From contig OX463778.1 of the NCBI GenBank assembly GCA_949825025.1, positions 48,322,829 to 48,386,828 of the forward strand: DNA of 64,000 nt, read 5' to 3'. Shown here in pieces: positions 38,291-51,199 of the stretch. Position 1 is the first letter of the stretch. The number at the start of each line of letters is the position of its first letter. Source of the stretch: Siphlonurus alternatus (lineage: Eukaryota; Arthropoda; Insecta; Ephemeroptera; Siphlonuridae). The position numbers and the translations under genes were made by a program. The notes under the pieces are model-generated. The model was not told where the DNA came from, searched no databases, and saw nothing but the letters and a program-made list of their open reading frames with translations.

Positions 38291-40010
38291 CTCAGGTCAT
38301 TTATTATATAAAATTAAACCTTATAAAGAAGGAATAAATGATTAATTAGTAAATATGAGTTAGTGATTTAATCTTTGAAATTTTAAATAATTTGGTCATT
38401 ATATATGCAAATTGAAACCTCTTAACCCTCCCTCCTCTCTCTCTCTCTTTACCATCCTAAACCTATTTTTAGCAATTTCATGCAATTATCCAAATTTGTC
38501 CAATTTCACAAGTGTATATTAATGTAACTTATTATAATAATTTTTTGTAAAATAAGGAGTTTTACTATAACATCTTTAGATCATTATGTACGATATACTG
38601 AGTGTGCAGTGCGTATACTATGATTATATATTATATAGTCTTTTTTTATCATACAATATCAACCATATATCAATTCAAGAGTACAATATAAAGCAATTTA
38701 TCTTATAAAAGATTATTTACATCATCTATAAAGAAGACTTTGTGCTGGATGATCATTTAGTATTACTATAAGCTCGATTTGCATACTATAAAAGAACGAC
38801 TCTTTGGTATAATATAATACGTACAAGTTATATATTTTATGCGAGAAGCAATCACTTTATAACGGATTTACATAAAAAGTTCTCTTCCTTTGAGATCAAT
38901 ATTAGTTTTGTTAATGGATAAAAGTGAGGGATGAGAAAGTAAATTTTGCTAACAATGGAGGTTCTTGATCCTGATTTGTATCTCTTCTTGCAACATTCTC
39001 CACCAGCTTGTGTAAGCAACAAAATAATTATTAAAACATTGTGCGCAATAAATCTTGTCTTATTTTATCAACAAGATTATGTTTCTTAATTACATATTAT
39101 AAAATATACAATAATTAATTGTATCATAATTAACAATTAATAATTTTACATTATGGTGCTCTCAAGACAATAAACATTCGCAGTCTTCAAGGTTCATGCA
39201 TCTAATTCAAATGTATTTAATTTTCTTCTTATTTTGCAACTTTGCATACATTTATTTATTAATACGGAATATAAGTGTATGTGATAAATAATATAAGTGT
39301 AGAACTTGCTAATAAAGTATAAATACAAATAAATAATTTCTATGTAGGTACAGTACTGCTACTGTAGATTTAAATATAATATATATATATACATTAAAGA
39401 TATAATGTGTGTGAAAAAATATACAACTTTTTATATATTAAACATTTAAGAAACTGCCACATTAATAAGATCTTAGAAATAAAATATAATGAAATAGAGG
39501 ATGTATTACAACAACAGAAAATTTAAGTTAAATTTAATTTTACTTAATACCGTACCATAAATGAAAATTATTTAACATAATATATCAAAATTTGTGCAGT
39601 ATATAAATATTTAATAAATGAATTCATGATAGTAGCAAATTATTAAAGGATAAAAAAATGTTGTTAAATACGGCTAACTCACTTCTATTAATACCTTTGC
39701 GACTGATATAAAATCGATTACAGAATTTCAATCGACGCTCTACTTTGCTAGTGGTCCATTTTTTTTTCTTCGTGAAATTTAACAAAGCATGTTACCTCAC
39801 AATAAGTAACATAAGCTATTGTGCCATATATACTTCACAACAAATATAGCTCTTCATAAGTATTTCTTGCAAAAGTGAATTTGACACCTTGATATTATAT
39901 TACATTCATAAGGTTTGAAAACCTCTTGAAATTTCCTGCTAGAAAAACCTTGCAGGTGATAACTACCAAGTTTAAACTATTCTTGTGACGTGTTGTGCCT
40001 TGTCAATATT
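38291..40010. other. AT-rich DNA, no gene seen
   Basis: No supported feature. Confidence 0.6.
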
Positions 40011-40447
40011 TTGATCACTCGTTTCATCCCGCCAGTCAAAGCAACGAGCATATGACTTGAACTGAGAGCACGTGGATACACAGAGAGAAATTAATTTGAA
40101 ACTCCTTCCGTCTTGGCTGAGAGTTCTAGTATTCCTATTTTAGTTTTAAATTCTTCCGAGATAGTGTAAAACATGTAGAAAGTTATGAATTGATTATTTT
40201 GTTCATAGTAACTTAAGAAACTTACAATTATTTCTTACTATGTTTTTAAAAAAAAACATTAGGAGAGTGAGAGAACATTAAAGTGAACATTAAAGTGCAA
40301 GTTTTATAATGTATGTAATGTTTATTCAGAAATATTTGCCAAACTTACATATTTATTTTTAGGTCAATAATGAAAACATAATTATGTTGTTTACTATTTT
40401 CATATACTATTTACACAATAATTAAATATCACATTTTGAGAGAATAT

Positions 40448-40918
40448 TGTCACAAGCCACCAGAAGGGTGACCTAAGTGAAACGAAAAAGAAGGGTGAAA
40501 CGGGGTCCTCCTAAGACCTGCCTAACAAGGGTGAGAGGGAAGGAAATAGTCAATAAAAGTCCTACTAAAGGTTGGACTAGGTTTTATTAAAGACAGAAAC
40601 TTACAAAAACAGTACATCCAAGGAGAGAGGCATATTTACCTTAAGTAATTATTCCGTGGACCTCATCGCTTTAGCGCACTCATCTTACGACTCCTCGCGA
40701 ACCGGACCGAGATCATCCACAGTCACAACGTGTAACTGCAAGCTCAGCAGTCACACGCTGCAGTCGGACGTCTCTCCGATATGACTCTTGATCGCTACCA
40801 AGATGTATGGTGAGGGAAGTAACACGCTAATTGTGTAAGGAGTTATTATACAGATGCTCCGAGCTAAACCAGCCATTGACGGCGAATATAACTCAAGATG
40901 CTCTACCCCGACCTGACA
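40448..40918 (-). mobile_element. Candidate solo LTR, 471 bp
   Basis: The segment begins TGTCA and ends TGACA, the TG...CA inverted ends typical of retrotransposon LTRs. It is GC-elevated against its flanks. Read on the minus strand it has a TATAATAA at about 40850-40843 and an AATAAA at 40588-40583 before a 130-bp U5-like part, so a U3-R-U5 order is plausible. No internal region, primer-binding site or second LTR is seen. The flanks (AATAT and TATTT) do not give a perfect target duplication, which weakens the call. Confidence 0.55.
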
Positions 40919-41042
40919 TATTTATAATATTTGTTATCAATGTTTATTTTTTCAATATATTTCTTTGAAAAACTACATTTATTAGTATACAAACAAGGAG
41001 CTAAAACATTTAAGTAACTGTACTTACAAGAAAAAAATAACC

Positions 41043-41130
41043 AGGAAAGTAACCAGCTCTCTCACTAACCACGGTTACTTTCAGTTCAACTCAATGAAAG
41101 TAACCATGGTTAGAAAGCTGGTAATTTCCT
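41043..41130. repeat. Hairpin, 88 bp
   Basis: AGGAAAGTAACCAGCT then TAACCACGGTTACTTTCA on the left is mirrored by GAAAGTAACCATGGTTAGAAAG and CTGGTAATTTCCT on the right. It is a small foldback with a 5-bp asymmetry. Confidence 0.85.
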
Positions 41131-41139
41131 TCGTGAATT

Positions 41140-41330
41140 AGTTTCGTTCTTAAGTAAAACACGGAAGTTGAATCACAGCAGGGCTCCTCACATCGTTGTA
41201 ATTTTACGTAAGTAGTGACGTGATCGAGAAGAGATTGTGTGGGCTGAAGACTCACGGCGTACTTTCCAAGGTGGGTCGCAGCGACTACAGATAGGGCGAC
41301 ACGAGGCGTTCCTCCCATTTCATAATGTTA
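41140..41330. promoter_or_regulatory. GC-elevated island
   Basis: It lies next to the 41043-41130 hairpin. A 75-codon minus frame (41091-41318) spans both and has no recognised domain. Confidence 0.25.
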
Positions 41331-41852
41331 TTTTATCAATGATGAAATATATTAAATGGCTTGAACTTCCCTGCCTCATGCTTTCTCCTACTTCACTAAA
41401 TGAAAATATAAAATAAATGTTATATATAAAAATATGTTTATTTTCTTTTTATTAATTTTTTTATTTGTGTATATAATATACAGTATATTTATGTTTTTTG
41501 TTTTTGTTGTGATGTTATTATGACTGTAGATGTGACTTGTTCTATACTATATTTATAGCCTAATGAACTGAATAAATTCATTAAAAAATTGTGTCAAATT
41601 TTCAGATTAATTTATTTAAATGAATAAACTCATGAATTTAGGGGAAATAAAGCTTGAATTTATGAGTTTACAGTATATAACTATCATTCAAATGACAAAA
41701 TGGCATCATCACACCAACAATCCTCAGGTGTAGTTTTGTAGGCTTCACGTTATATAACCAGTAGCCTATAAATAATGAGTAATGCAAAATTATAAGAAAA
41801 TAAATCCAGTAACGGAAAAATAGAATAATGTAATACAATGGCGAATTAATTG

Positions 41853-42177
41853 AATAGAGTATTGAACTCAAAATTTTTTATTGCAGAAATGGATAGAGCG
41901 TGCAAAGTTATGCTACCCTGATTTTTTTCAGATTTTTTACAGCCCGGGAACTATTTTTAAAAAATTATTGAAAGTTCTTTTTGTGACGTCACGAGACGCC
42001 ACTCCTTAAGAAAAAGATAGGACTTGCCGCCGCGTGACGTCACAAAAAGAACTTTCAATAATTTTTTAAAAATAGTTCCCACCGGGCTCTAAAAAATCTG
42101 AAAAAAATCAGGGTAGCATAACTTTGCACGCTCTATCCATTTCTGCAATAAAAAAAATTTGAGGTCAATACTCTATT
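41853..42177. mobile_element. MITE, family copy B
   Basis: Terminal inverted repeats of more than 120 bp start AATAGAGTATTGA. The arms run through ATTGCAGAAATGGATAGAG, a TTATGCTACCCTGA block and a CCCGGGAACTATTTTTA block, matching copy A at 16057-16395. The innermost part is a mirrored AAAGTTCTTTTTGTGACGTCAC, giving TGACGTCA at 41984-41991 and 42035-42042. No transposase frame is present. Confidence 0.88.
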
Positions 42178-42425
42178 GTGCATGGAGTAATTTGAAAATA
42201 CTACGTTTTGTTTGAGAAATATTTGACATTTCATTTATTGCAAATTTATTTTACTTCCATTATTTATAATCTCTATAATATGTATTGTGTATATATTACA
42301 GTTACTTTTCTTAAGTATAAAAAAGTGACAGTAAAAAGAAACATTATATTATAAAAGCAAGTCTTTAATAAAATATTTCTTGAATTATTTTTAATGTAGT
42401 AATTAATATTCGTTTAATTAATGAG
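42178..42425. other. AT-rich DNA, no gene seen
   Basis: No supported feature. Confidence 0.55.
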
Positions 42426-42429
42426 AATG

Positions 42430-42590
42430 TTAGGTGCCGACAGGACTCATAACTTGACATTTAAAAATAGAGCTTTGCTGCTGCATTACTTCAATTCGAG
42501 CTGGAGAATTTTCAGACAAGCCCTGCAATTAGCGCGTGCAAACCAACGATAGCTTGATAAAAACCCCTCTTTCAAATCCCCTTCAACATT
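42430..42590. promoter_or_regulatory. Small mixed island
   Basis: Balanced sequence with TTTAAAAATAGAG near 42461 (MEF2-like) and CAATTAGCGCGTGC near 42526. No frame is supported. Confidence 0.25.
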
Positions 42591-43680
42591 TTTTTAATTA
42601 TTAAAGCATAAGATATTACGTTTTTAACAAAAATATTTTTTTAACGAAAATTGTGTGTTATTTTTAGCTCAGAGCTCAACAAGAAGGTAAAGTGTTATTA
42701 AAGTTTATGAAGTCAAGGACTTGGGAGTTTAAAAAAAAATAATAATAATAATGTCTATAGACTTCTTAGGAAAGGAATAACATAATAATTGGACGTCTAA
42801 AATAAGAATGTAATTTAGACCTGTAATCATGTCTTAATTTGATACAAAATATTATTTACACATTTTTTTTTTCTCAAAAGAAAAAAAAGAAAAAAAAAAA
42901 AAAACGTTTTCCGCACAGCGAAAAAGTGTCAGCTGATACATCCGTCACAATGTAATTTTTAGAACTAAGCTCTGTAATAATCTACATTAATACAAAGTTA
43001 GTATGCAAAATAAATATGTTAATATTTCTTGTTTCTATATACATGCTTTGGAAATATTGGAAATAATAACAATAACAACACTTTGATAGTTCAATGCATG
43101 TCTACTAAAGAATTTCGATGGTAATTTCGTTGCACTCTGATAACTAATTAATAAAATATTTAAAATTAATTAAACATTTGCAATTTTGCTTCCCTTGTAT
43201 TTAATATTTTCCCAACCTTTCATGTTGATGCTTCCATTAACATGATATACATTAAAATCGTTATAACAAGGACTTCATTTGAAATAGAGTACGAGTGCGA
43301 GTGCTTATATTATAAGTTACAATATTATATTATAACAAAGGGAACTAATAGTTCTTTACTACTATCACTAACTATTATAGTTTTTTTTTAATTCTTTGAA
43401 GTGTATTTTTTATTAAAAGTATACTGTCAAATATCACAATTCTATTTTTACAATGCATTGTTAAGTGCTCTCTGTCAGAAGATGATTTAATGAAATGGCT
43501 ATAACCCATGGTCTTTACGAAGGCTTTCTTTATATACATAAATATATCTATTGTTTTTTTTTTCTTGGCAGACATAAAAATATAGCTAACAGTAAGATTA
43601 ATCCATTTGTATTTACCCTAGAATGTTCACATTGACACAAAGTGACCGAGATTAATACAACATTTATGTTCCATTCGAGT
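42591..43680. other. AT-rich DNA, no gene seen
   Basis: Poly-A and poly-T runs, with no supported gene. Confidence 0.55.
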
Positions 43681-43683
43681 TGG

Positions 43684-43800
<117 letters not shown>

Positions 43801-43852
43801 TTGTGTCAATGTGTTTTCGATAAGAGGGGAGAAATGTTTACTTGAGGATCTT

Positions 43853-44088
43853 GACCTAAAGAAGGGGAGGTGATGGTGGCTTGCATGGAGAAGAAGATAT
43901 TGGACCACAAGAAACAATACGCATCAGCTCTACAGTGCGGTTAGAGAGCACAGCAGGCCCCAGCTTATTGATCTTGGTGCGACGTCGCTTGCACAGCCTT
44001 GCTGGATGTCCGCGGACCCGCCCACCTCCCCCATCAAAATAGCGTGGGCGTCCCACAAACACCCTTACCCCCATCTTAATTATGCTAC
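43853..44088 (-). other. Possible minus-strand terminal exon, unrecognised
   Basis: On the minus strand a good acceptor (T-rich tract then CCTAG, ending about 44089) leads into an open frame that stops at 43856-43858. The frame contains VFVGRPRYFDGGGGRVRGHP and LCKRRRTKINKLGPAVLSNR. Codon use is mixed and protein-like rather than AT-driven, with a basic Lys/Arg cluster. I do not recognise a family. It could be the last coding exon of an unknown gene whose upstream exons lie to the right, or a GC-rich regulatory island with a chance frame. No poly(A) signal is obvious before the (GA)n tract. Confidence 0.25.
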
Positions 44089-44089
44089 A

Positions 44090-44465
44090 TTCTAGGAAAA
44101 TAAAAAAAGCTGTTTTTTCCAAGCAGTTACACACAACTAAATATAAACATTTTTTTTTTAAAAGAAGAAAAAGATTTATAAAGCATTTCCTTCCGCTTTT
44201 TTATATAATGTTTTTTTTTTAATATTAAAAATTTACATTAAAAAAATAATCAAAAATATGTCAACTGTAATTTATTTTGATTTTTTTTATATAAATTTTA
44301 AATATTTAAATAATGCAGTATGTTAAAAAAATATGTTATAAATTTACATTGATTTATTTGAATATTATTTTTTAATCGAATGAGACATTATAAAGGTCTT
44401 TTATTTTTTTTATATAAAAAAAGTTATTAATAAATCAAAATTGTTACAATTTGTTAATGGCTTTG
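44090..44465. other. AT-rich DNA, no gene seen
   Basis: No supported feature. Confidence 0.55.
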
Positions 44466-44469
44466 TCAG

Positions 44470-44890
44470 ACACTGATTCAGATAGGAGATGAGAAAATAG
44501 AGAAAGGGAGTTGATGGAAGATGAGAAAAAATATAAAATGGGTGCAATGTCAAAGGTAGCAGAATTGATGACAAGCCAGGTTAATTTCATATAAAATATT
44601 AGTAAGAGGGGCCGAAAGATCGCAGCAGCAATGCCGTCTTGAGAACGCGGGGGAGAGAGGGGATCTACTAGGGCAATATTTCACCTGAGGTGAACTGGGC
44701 CATGTTTGACTTCGGCTTATGTATAAAAAAAAGGGAGAAAAAGAAAATGTTATAGCTGCTACGTACTCTACCGTTCCTTTTTGGAAAAGGTCTCTCGAGT
44801 TTTCTGCTTTTTTTTGTGGGTGGTCGAGCAGCAGCAACCATTACAAGAGTAACGAGCCTTGGACTTGGAAACCAACCAGCATTTTAATCA
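44470..44890. promoter_or_regulatory. Mixed island
   Basis: It contains GAACGCGGGGGAGAGAGGGG near 44642 and overlapping 60- and 95-codon frames on opposite strands. Neither is recognised. Confidence 0.25.
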
Positions 44891-45668
44891 CTTCTTACTA
44901 AAAATAATCAATTTATATATTCAAATACAAAAACTGAAATCTCCCAATTTTTTTATAACATATGTTAAATGTATGGATGATTATTTTTATATTTTATATT
45001 TGAAACATTCGATTTTTTTTCTAATATAAGTATTTTATATAGTATGATGTATTTTGCGTACAAAATATGTGTGTAAGTACAGTACATTCAAATAAAACAA
45101 AACTCCTATATATATAATATATGTACATATACATTTCACCATGACGCAAGGTCAGCATAGAATAACAAAATGAAGTCGGTACACTGCCTAGCGTCACAAC
45201 AAACCACATTTGCATAAATTTAGATATTTTCTTTTGATGTAACTGACATAGAATGTAATGGTTTAATAGCTCTTACTTTTGAACAAAGTTCCCTTGACGG
45301 ATATGAGTGTAACACAACTTGGAGGCAATATAAGTGGTTATCTTTTCATGTGCTCCTCGTGTGTGAAATAACGTTGCAGACATCACAAAGGGAAAGAAAT
45401 ACAACAAAAAGTGATAAGTAGAGTTACGTAATCTCCAGCACACATTTTGCAGCTTGCAGCAGTATTGTAGAAAATCTTCTTGAAAATCCTTTGCTTTTAT
45501 GAAAAAAAAAAAAAAAAAAACAGATTTATACCTCTATAACAAAAAAATCTATTTCAAAGAGTTTTATTCTTGCAAGACACAAAATATTGGAAAAAAAAAA
45601 CAACGCGTTTTTTTTCTTAAGGATTGCTTGTTAAGTTTTCAAGAATTCATCATTTTTGTGTAATTTAT

Positions 45669-45928
45669 CACTTTTAAAAAAATTGGCTGAATGTCAGTGT
45701 ATTCTTGATGCTTAAATTGACACCCTCTTTTCAGGGGATTCTAACACCTTAAATCATGATTTTCAGGTGTTTTGTTACAAATTTTCAGTAGTCAGTATTG
45801 CTGACTACTGAAAATACACTACGAAACACCTGAAAATCACGATTTAAGGTGTTAGAATCCCCTGAAAATAGGGTGTCAATTTAAGCATCAAGAATACACT
45901 GACATTCAGCCAATTTTTTTTAAGAGTG
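45669..45928. mobile_element. Near-perfect palindrome, 260 bp
   Basis: Arms of about 120 bp pair almost perfectly around a TCAGTATTGCTGA centre near 45800. The left arm reads TTGGCTGAATGTCAGTG inward, and the right arm ends CACTGACATTCAGCCAA. The ends are CAC...GTG, and TAT flanks both sides (45666-45668 and 45929-45931), a possible 3-bp target duplication. It is most likely a foldback MITE. Transcribed, it would form a long dsRNA hairpin. Confidence 0.85.
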
Positions 45929-46729
45929 TATGTTTGAATGGTAAATTTATTAAATAACATTGGGATTCTTATCATCTTGTATTAAATTGGATTTATATGA
46001 GAGATTTTCGAAAGTGACGTGAATATTTCACAATTGCAAAACCCTAGACGTTGACCAGTTTTTTTTAACGTCGTAAATTTGTCGTCACAATTAACGTAAA
46101 GAAATTGCTTTCAGAAGCTTGGAAATTCACAGCAAGTGAGCAGTACATTGAAATCGCGACGTATCAAAAGATTCCAATTAACATGAAAGCTGTCGTATAA
46201 CATTATAAAATGTATATAGTAAAAAAAAAAATATGACGAGGACAATTATTCTGCATGCTAATTAATGATTTCAATAAGACCAAAGCAACAAGATAAACAA
46301 ATAACATAGTACTTATTGAAAAATGTATATATTTCACATATTAATTCAAGGTAAGCGTTTTGTGCATGTAAACGAGTAAACATCAAAGTATCTTATACTT
46401 TTAAAATTAAAATAATAAAACACTTTATATAATAGATAAGAAAAAAAAAATATATATATATAAAGTAAATCTCTTACTTTATCCTATCAAAGCAATACGG
46501 ACAGTGGTGGTACCTTTATTTTTTCAGTTAGAGCACCGAAACGGAACGAATTCAGTTGAGTATTTTGCCACTGTCCACTCAAAGCAAAAAGAGAAAATAA
46601 AAAAAAAACTTTTTACTCTTTCAAAGGCTCTAGCTGCTATGGAACTCTGGACTAGCTAGCATTCCAAAAGAGTAGATTCTGTTTTTACTTTTAAAAGAAA
46701 AAAAAAAAGAGTATTTTTTCTTGCGGAAA

Positions 46730-47070
46730 CGCTTACTCGTCTCCTGCAGCGTTCTTCTCCACTGTGTTACTGGTAAGCATATTTACCCCCCCCCCCCTTC
46801 CCCATCTTAGTCTGGTCTATCGTGATGTATGCAGCTGGGAAAGAAGTGTAGGCCCGGCGCAGAGAAAGTGCTTTCCGCTGTTCCCTCTCTCTCATTCTGA
46901 AAGATTTTTTTGGTTGCTGGGTCAGATTGTCAGCGCGCAGGATTCTGCAGGATATCCGGACAGGAGGAGAGTTTCCAGCAGAACTACCAGTTCTGTGGGG
47001 CGTGAAACTTGAGCCTCCGCTTCTCATCGAATCAATTAGAAACTCTCGCTGACCTGCCTAGCAAGTTATC
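46730..47070. promoter_or_regulatory. GC-elevated island
   Basis: It starts with CTCCTGCAGCG and a C9 run near 46788 and contains GGCCCGGCGCAGAG near 46851. Opposing frames of 82 and 86 codons cover the same bases. Neither is recognised. Confidence 0.3.
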
Positions 47071-47239
47071 AGGCTTATCAAAATTATCGCAGGAATTCAG
47101 TCACAAATAAAAATGACGCACCACCTAAAAAGTATAAAAATATTGTCAAAAACCAAAAAGGCCTTGTATGCTATACTTTTCTTGATCCAATAGTAGTTAT
47201 GTATTAAACATAACTTTTTAACGTTTTACAATCAGAATA

Positions 47240-47245
<6 letters not shown>

Positions 47246-47270
<25 letters not shown>
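47246..47270. repeat. A25 tract
   Basis: A run of 25 As with no recognised retrotransposed head upstream. Confidence 0.9.
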
Positions 47271-47689
47271 TGGTAACCATTGAGAAAAATAAATGTTATC
47301 AATATTTTCATAAATTAAATTCCACCTGAAAATATTTTATATATTTTATACTTCTATAAAAACTAAAGCGCCCGGGTAACGTACAATACTTTAATGCACT
47401 CTTCTGAAGTATAGGTCAGTAGATCAACGTAAAAAAAGAAAAATGTCATTGCACTTGTAGTTTCAAATTTTATTTTTTAATTGTGAGCTATTTCAAGTGT
47501 GAAGTTTTTTATTCAATTTCATCAAAAATTGATCGTCAAGTAAATAACATTATTATTATAATGAAGATTTTGGTAATTTTTTAATATATAATCATAATAT
47601 AATATCCTTATTGTTGTTACATATTACTCTTGTGAATTTATGTTTTGTTTGTTGAACATTATAAAAGAAGAGACTTTGTGTGTTTTTGC

Positions 47690-47880
47690 AATCGATTTCC
47701 GACAGAGGACCTTGCTGACTAGCCCACTGTTCGTCACTGTCGCGTTGTGACGTCACAAAGCTTGAGGTGTGATGCATGGCCGTGTTTAAGCCACGGAGAA
47801 GCTAGGAGCAAGCTATTGTGGCTCTGAATTATGCATGGAACAAACTCCGTTGCTTTTCACCAGTCCACAAAACGGGTGAG
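47690..47880 (+). promoter_or_regulatory. Candidate promoter and first exon with perfect donor
   Basis: A GC-elevated block carries TGTGACGTCACA (47747-47756). It is followed by an ATG at 47831 that reads 15 codons (MHGTNSVAFHQSTKR) up to CGG/GTGAGTAT at 47875-47876, a near-consensus splice donor. There is an in-frame stop just before the ATG. This could be a first coding exon or a 5' UTR exon. No matching downstream exon was identified, so the call is tentative. Confidence 0.3.
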
Positions 47881-48489
47881 TATATATGTACTTACGTACA
47901 TACGTATATCATGTCTCTCATACACTGAATGTGGTGTGTGCAACCTATATAACTGTGGCAGGCAGTCACAGCTATAGGCGTCTCCATTACTACAATACCC
48001 ATTTGTGTTCTCCATATACAACAGTATATAATATATATACAGTATATATACATATACTACTGTAGAGAAAACACAATCCGCTTAAAATTCACATTGCGTA
48101 TATATGGAGAGAAAGGAGTAAGATATTGACAGCAAGAATCGTGTGTCATATATAGAGAATAGAATGGCAAGCAAAAGCTAGAGGAGAATAACGTAAACCA
48201 CACACGAAATTTAAAATTAAGTCGTTCTCAACTTCAACTATCTGTCTACATGTTATTTAATATAATGTTGTATAAGTACACAGTTTAAAAATAGAATCTT
48301 ATTATTCGGTGCTACCTTACTTTGTAGTGATAAAATCACCATGTAAACATTATTCATACATAAATCTCTTCAAACTATATTTATATTATAAATATAAAAG
48401 AAAATCATATTTTACGTATAATTATATAACAATGTTTAATATAGATAGAGCTTGGCAATAAAGGAGGTTGTTAAAACAAAAGCCCCATT

Positions 48490-48905
48490 TGAAGTTTTAA
48501 GACAGCACCTGACACAGTTCAATTTGAAACTATTTCCTGTTCGGAAAACACCCATTTGGTCGTTGCTAAGAAGAGCAGAGGTTGGTGGTGCCAGCAGGCA
48601 AGCTGGCCGATATTGATGAGTAGACGGTTGTAAGGAAGAAGCTCACAGCGCCAAGCAGGCTGTCGTAAGAGGCAAGAGAAGAAGACGATGGGCTCACCCT
48701 TTCCTTGTCCATTACCGCTATCTGACGTGCGAGTCCCCTGCGCAACCCTCATCAATCCCCACAACTCGGCACCGACCCTGTGCTCGGTGACCCTTTTCTC
48801 TCCACCCCTCACCACTGATATCCCACCAGGAGGTCCTGACAACAAACCGTCTCAGCCATGTCGAGCACTCGTGCAAATTTGTTTGGAAACATTCGCTAGA
48901 AAACT
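48490..48905. promoter_or_regulatory. Long GC-elevated island
   Basis: About 400 bp of balanced to GC-rich sequence with a 94-codon plus frame (48688-48972) and a 108-codon minus frame (48519-48845) overlapping each other. The plus frame is Pro-rich at its start and degrades into Asn/Lys in AT-rich DNA. Neither is recognised. Confidence 0.3.
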
Positions 48906-50569
48906 AAACCATGAGAGAAACATGAGAAAAAATATCAATAACAAATGTTTTAATAAAAATAAAATATTATAGTTTTCCTTATATATTGTGAATCAATTTA
49001 ATGTAATTAAATATTATTAATATTTGATTAGAAATTAATAGAGATTGTTGTTATATTTTGTATGTAAATGTTTATAAATAAAATATTTGTTGTTTTAAAA
49101 TGAGCAGTACATTGAATGTTAAATTGTCAGCAAACAATAAAAAGAAAAAGAATATAATGTTAAATGTCCCGTATAATTTTTCTACTTTAAATGATGAAAA
49201 AATCGACAAAACAATACAGATTTGTAAAATACACGACCAAGATTATACGCCTGGACAATAAATCGACTTGAGTTTGTTTTTGAGGAAAAACAAAATAAAT
49301 AATGGTCATACATGTGTATACAGTACAAGAGTAAAGTAAGTTGGCATTAACACTGTACGATTTGTTTCGACAATTTAAAAAGGACTCAACCACATCCTGA
49401 TAAAAAGTGTTTATAAATATAAAGGGCTTTATAGACAAAAAAATTAAATAATCGTTTGTTTGTATTGTTGTGTTGATACATTGTATAATTTTTTCATTTA
49501 AAAATAGCTTTCAGTGTGTACATTTTTTTTTTTATTGTTTCCGAGATTTTTAAGTGCATATTTTTTTAAAACCAAAATTTCAATCATATGTGTATATAAA
49601 ATAATTAATATGTCATATGTAAACCACGCTACTAATTTTACTATACTTTTTAATTAAGCGTTACAATTTTTTTCTCGTACGCTACAAGAGTTACTCAACA
49701 TTAAATAATAATAATATGCTATAATATATAGCGTCATTTTTTAATACAGAGAAATAATAAAACATTTATAAACAAAGAGACCTAATTAGTATCACAAAAA
49801 ACTAATTTAAAATAAGTGGTTACGGATGCTGACCATGTATGAAAAAAAAAAAAAATTATGATTCAATTGTAAAGGTAAAATTTTTTTCCATAGTATTCTA
49901 GTGTAGCATTTAGTGAGGGCTATATACAGTTGTATATATATAGTATATTATGTATCTATATATTATTATATAGTAGTAGCTCTGCTATACCATGCAATTC
50001 AAGCTCATGCATGGAAATTGCTAGCTTTTCTACCTATAGAATGAAGTATAAATATACAACCTTATGTACTCGTTCTCATATTGTGCATGGTAAAATAATA
50101 ATAAAAATTCACGCTTCATAGCGTAACCAAGGTAAACTTTATCCAGTAATATACTATGGGTACGAACACATTCAGAGTAAAATAATTTGATATTCTTTAT
50201 GTTTATGTCATCACCAAGATGAAATGAGATTGAAAATGAATGGAATTTTTTCGTAAATGGAAACACAGATTACAAAAAAAAAAATAATAACGTCAAAAAT
50301 ACATACAATATTATGTCATGTTTCATTTTTTTTTTAAATTAATTAAAATATATATAAAAGTTTACGTGACATTTTTTGTTGTTGTAAGTTGTCAACATTT
50401 ATATTGTAAGATTTTTTTTTTATCATGAATTTTGTTTTGTGTATTTCATTTTGATATGTTTTATCCTTTGTGTGTTGAAAAGTAAAAAAGAAAAAAAAAA
50501 AAAGTATTTTGATTCTAATGACCTGAGACAGCCAGAAAAAGGCGTGGCATCGTGCGTTGTCGTGACTTG

Positions 50570-50575
<6 letters not shown>
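48906..50575. other. AT-rich DNA, no gene seen
   Basis: No supported feature. Confidence 0.6.

Positions 50576-50658
<83 letters not shown>
50576..50658. repeat. (CT)n microsatellite
   Basis: About 83 bp of CT. Confidence 0.97.
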
Positions 50659-50659
<1 letters not shown>

Positions 50660-51042
50660 GCAGTTCGTGATTTGGCACCATTGCGTTACACCACCCATAT
50701 TCGCAACCTGCACGCAATGTAAGCAATAAAATCACCCTTTATAACAATCTGTAACCTTCCGTTTCAAATAAGATGAATGAAAGAGTTCCATAAAAAAAAA
50801 AAATCTCTTTATATAGATTTCAAACTTTGTCTCTTTTTAATTTTTTTTTAATAAAAAGAAAATCAATTAGAGTTCAAATGGAATTGAGGAAAATTAATTA
50901 TTTTTTAAAAAAGAAATGTATAGCCATAAGACTTAAACTAATTACAATTAAATGAACACTACGTGATCGTCATGAAAAAAAAAACTTTTTTACGTCGTTA
51001 GTAATTTGCTTTTTGTATTTAATTTAGTTTTTTATGTAATAT

Positions 51043-51044
<2 letters not shown>

Positions 51045-51096
<52 letters not shown>
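51045..51096. repeat. (TA)n microsatellite
   Basis: About 52 bp of TA. Confidence 0.97.
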
Positions 51097-51099
<3 letters not shown>

Positions 51100-51199
51100 C
51101 AGCAGCGAGTCTCAAACTTTTTCCTCTCTCATTTTCTCTTTTTCCTGCTGTTTTTCTCTACATTACAATACATTTTCTGTGTGTCACCTTCGTAAAATA

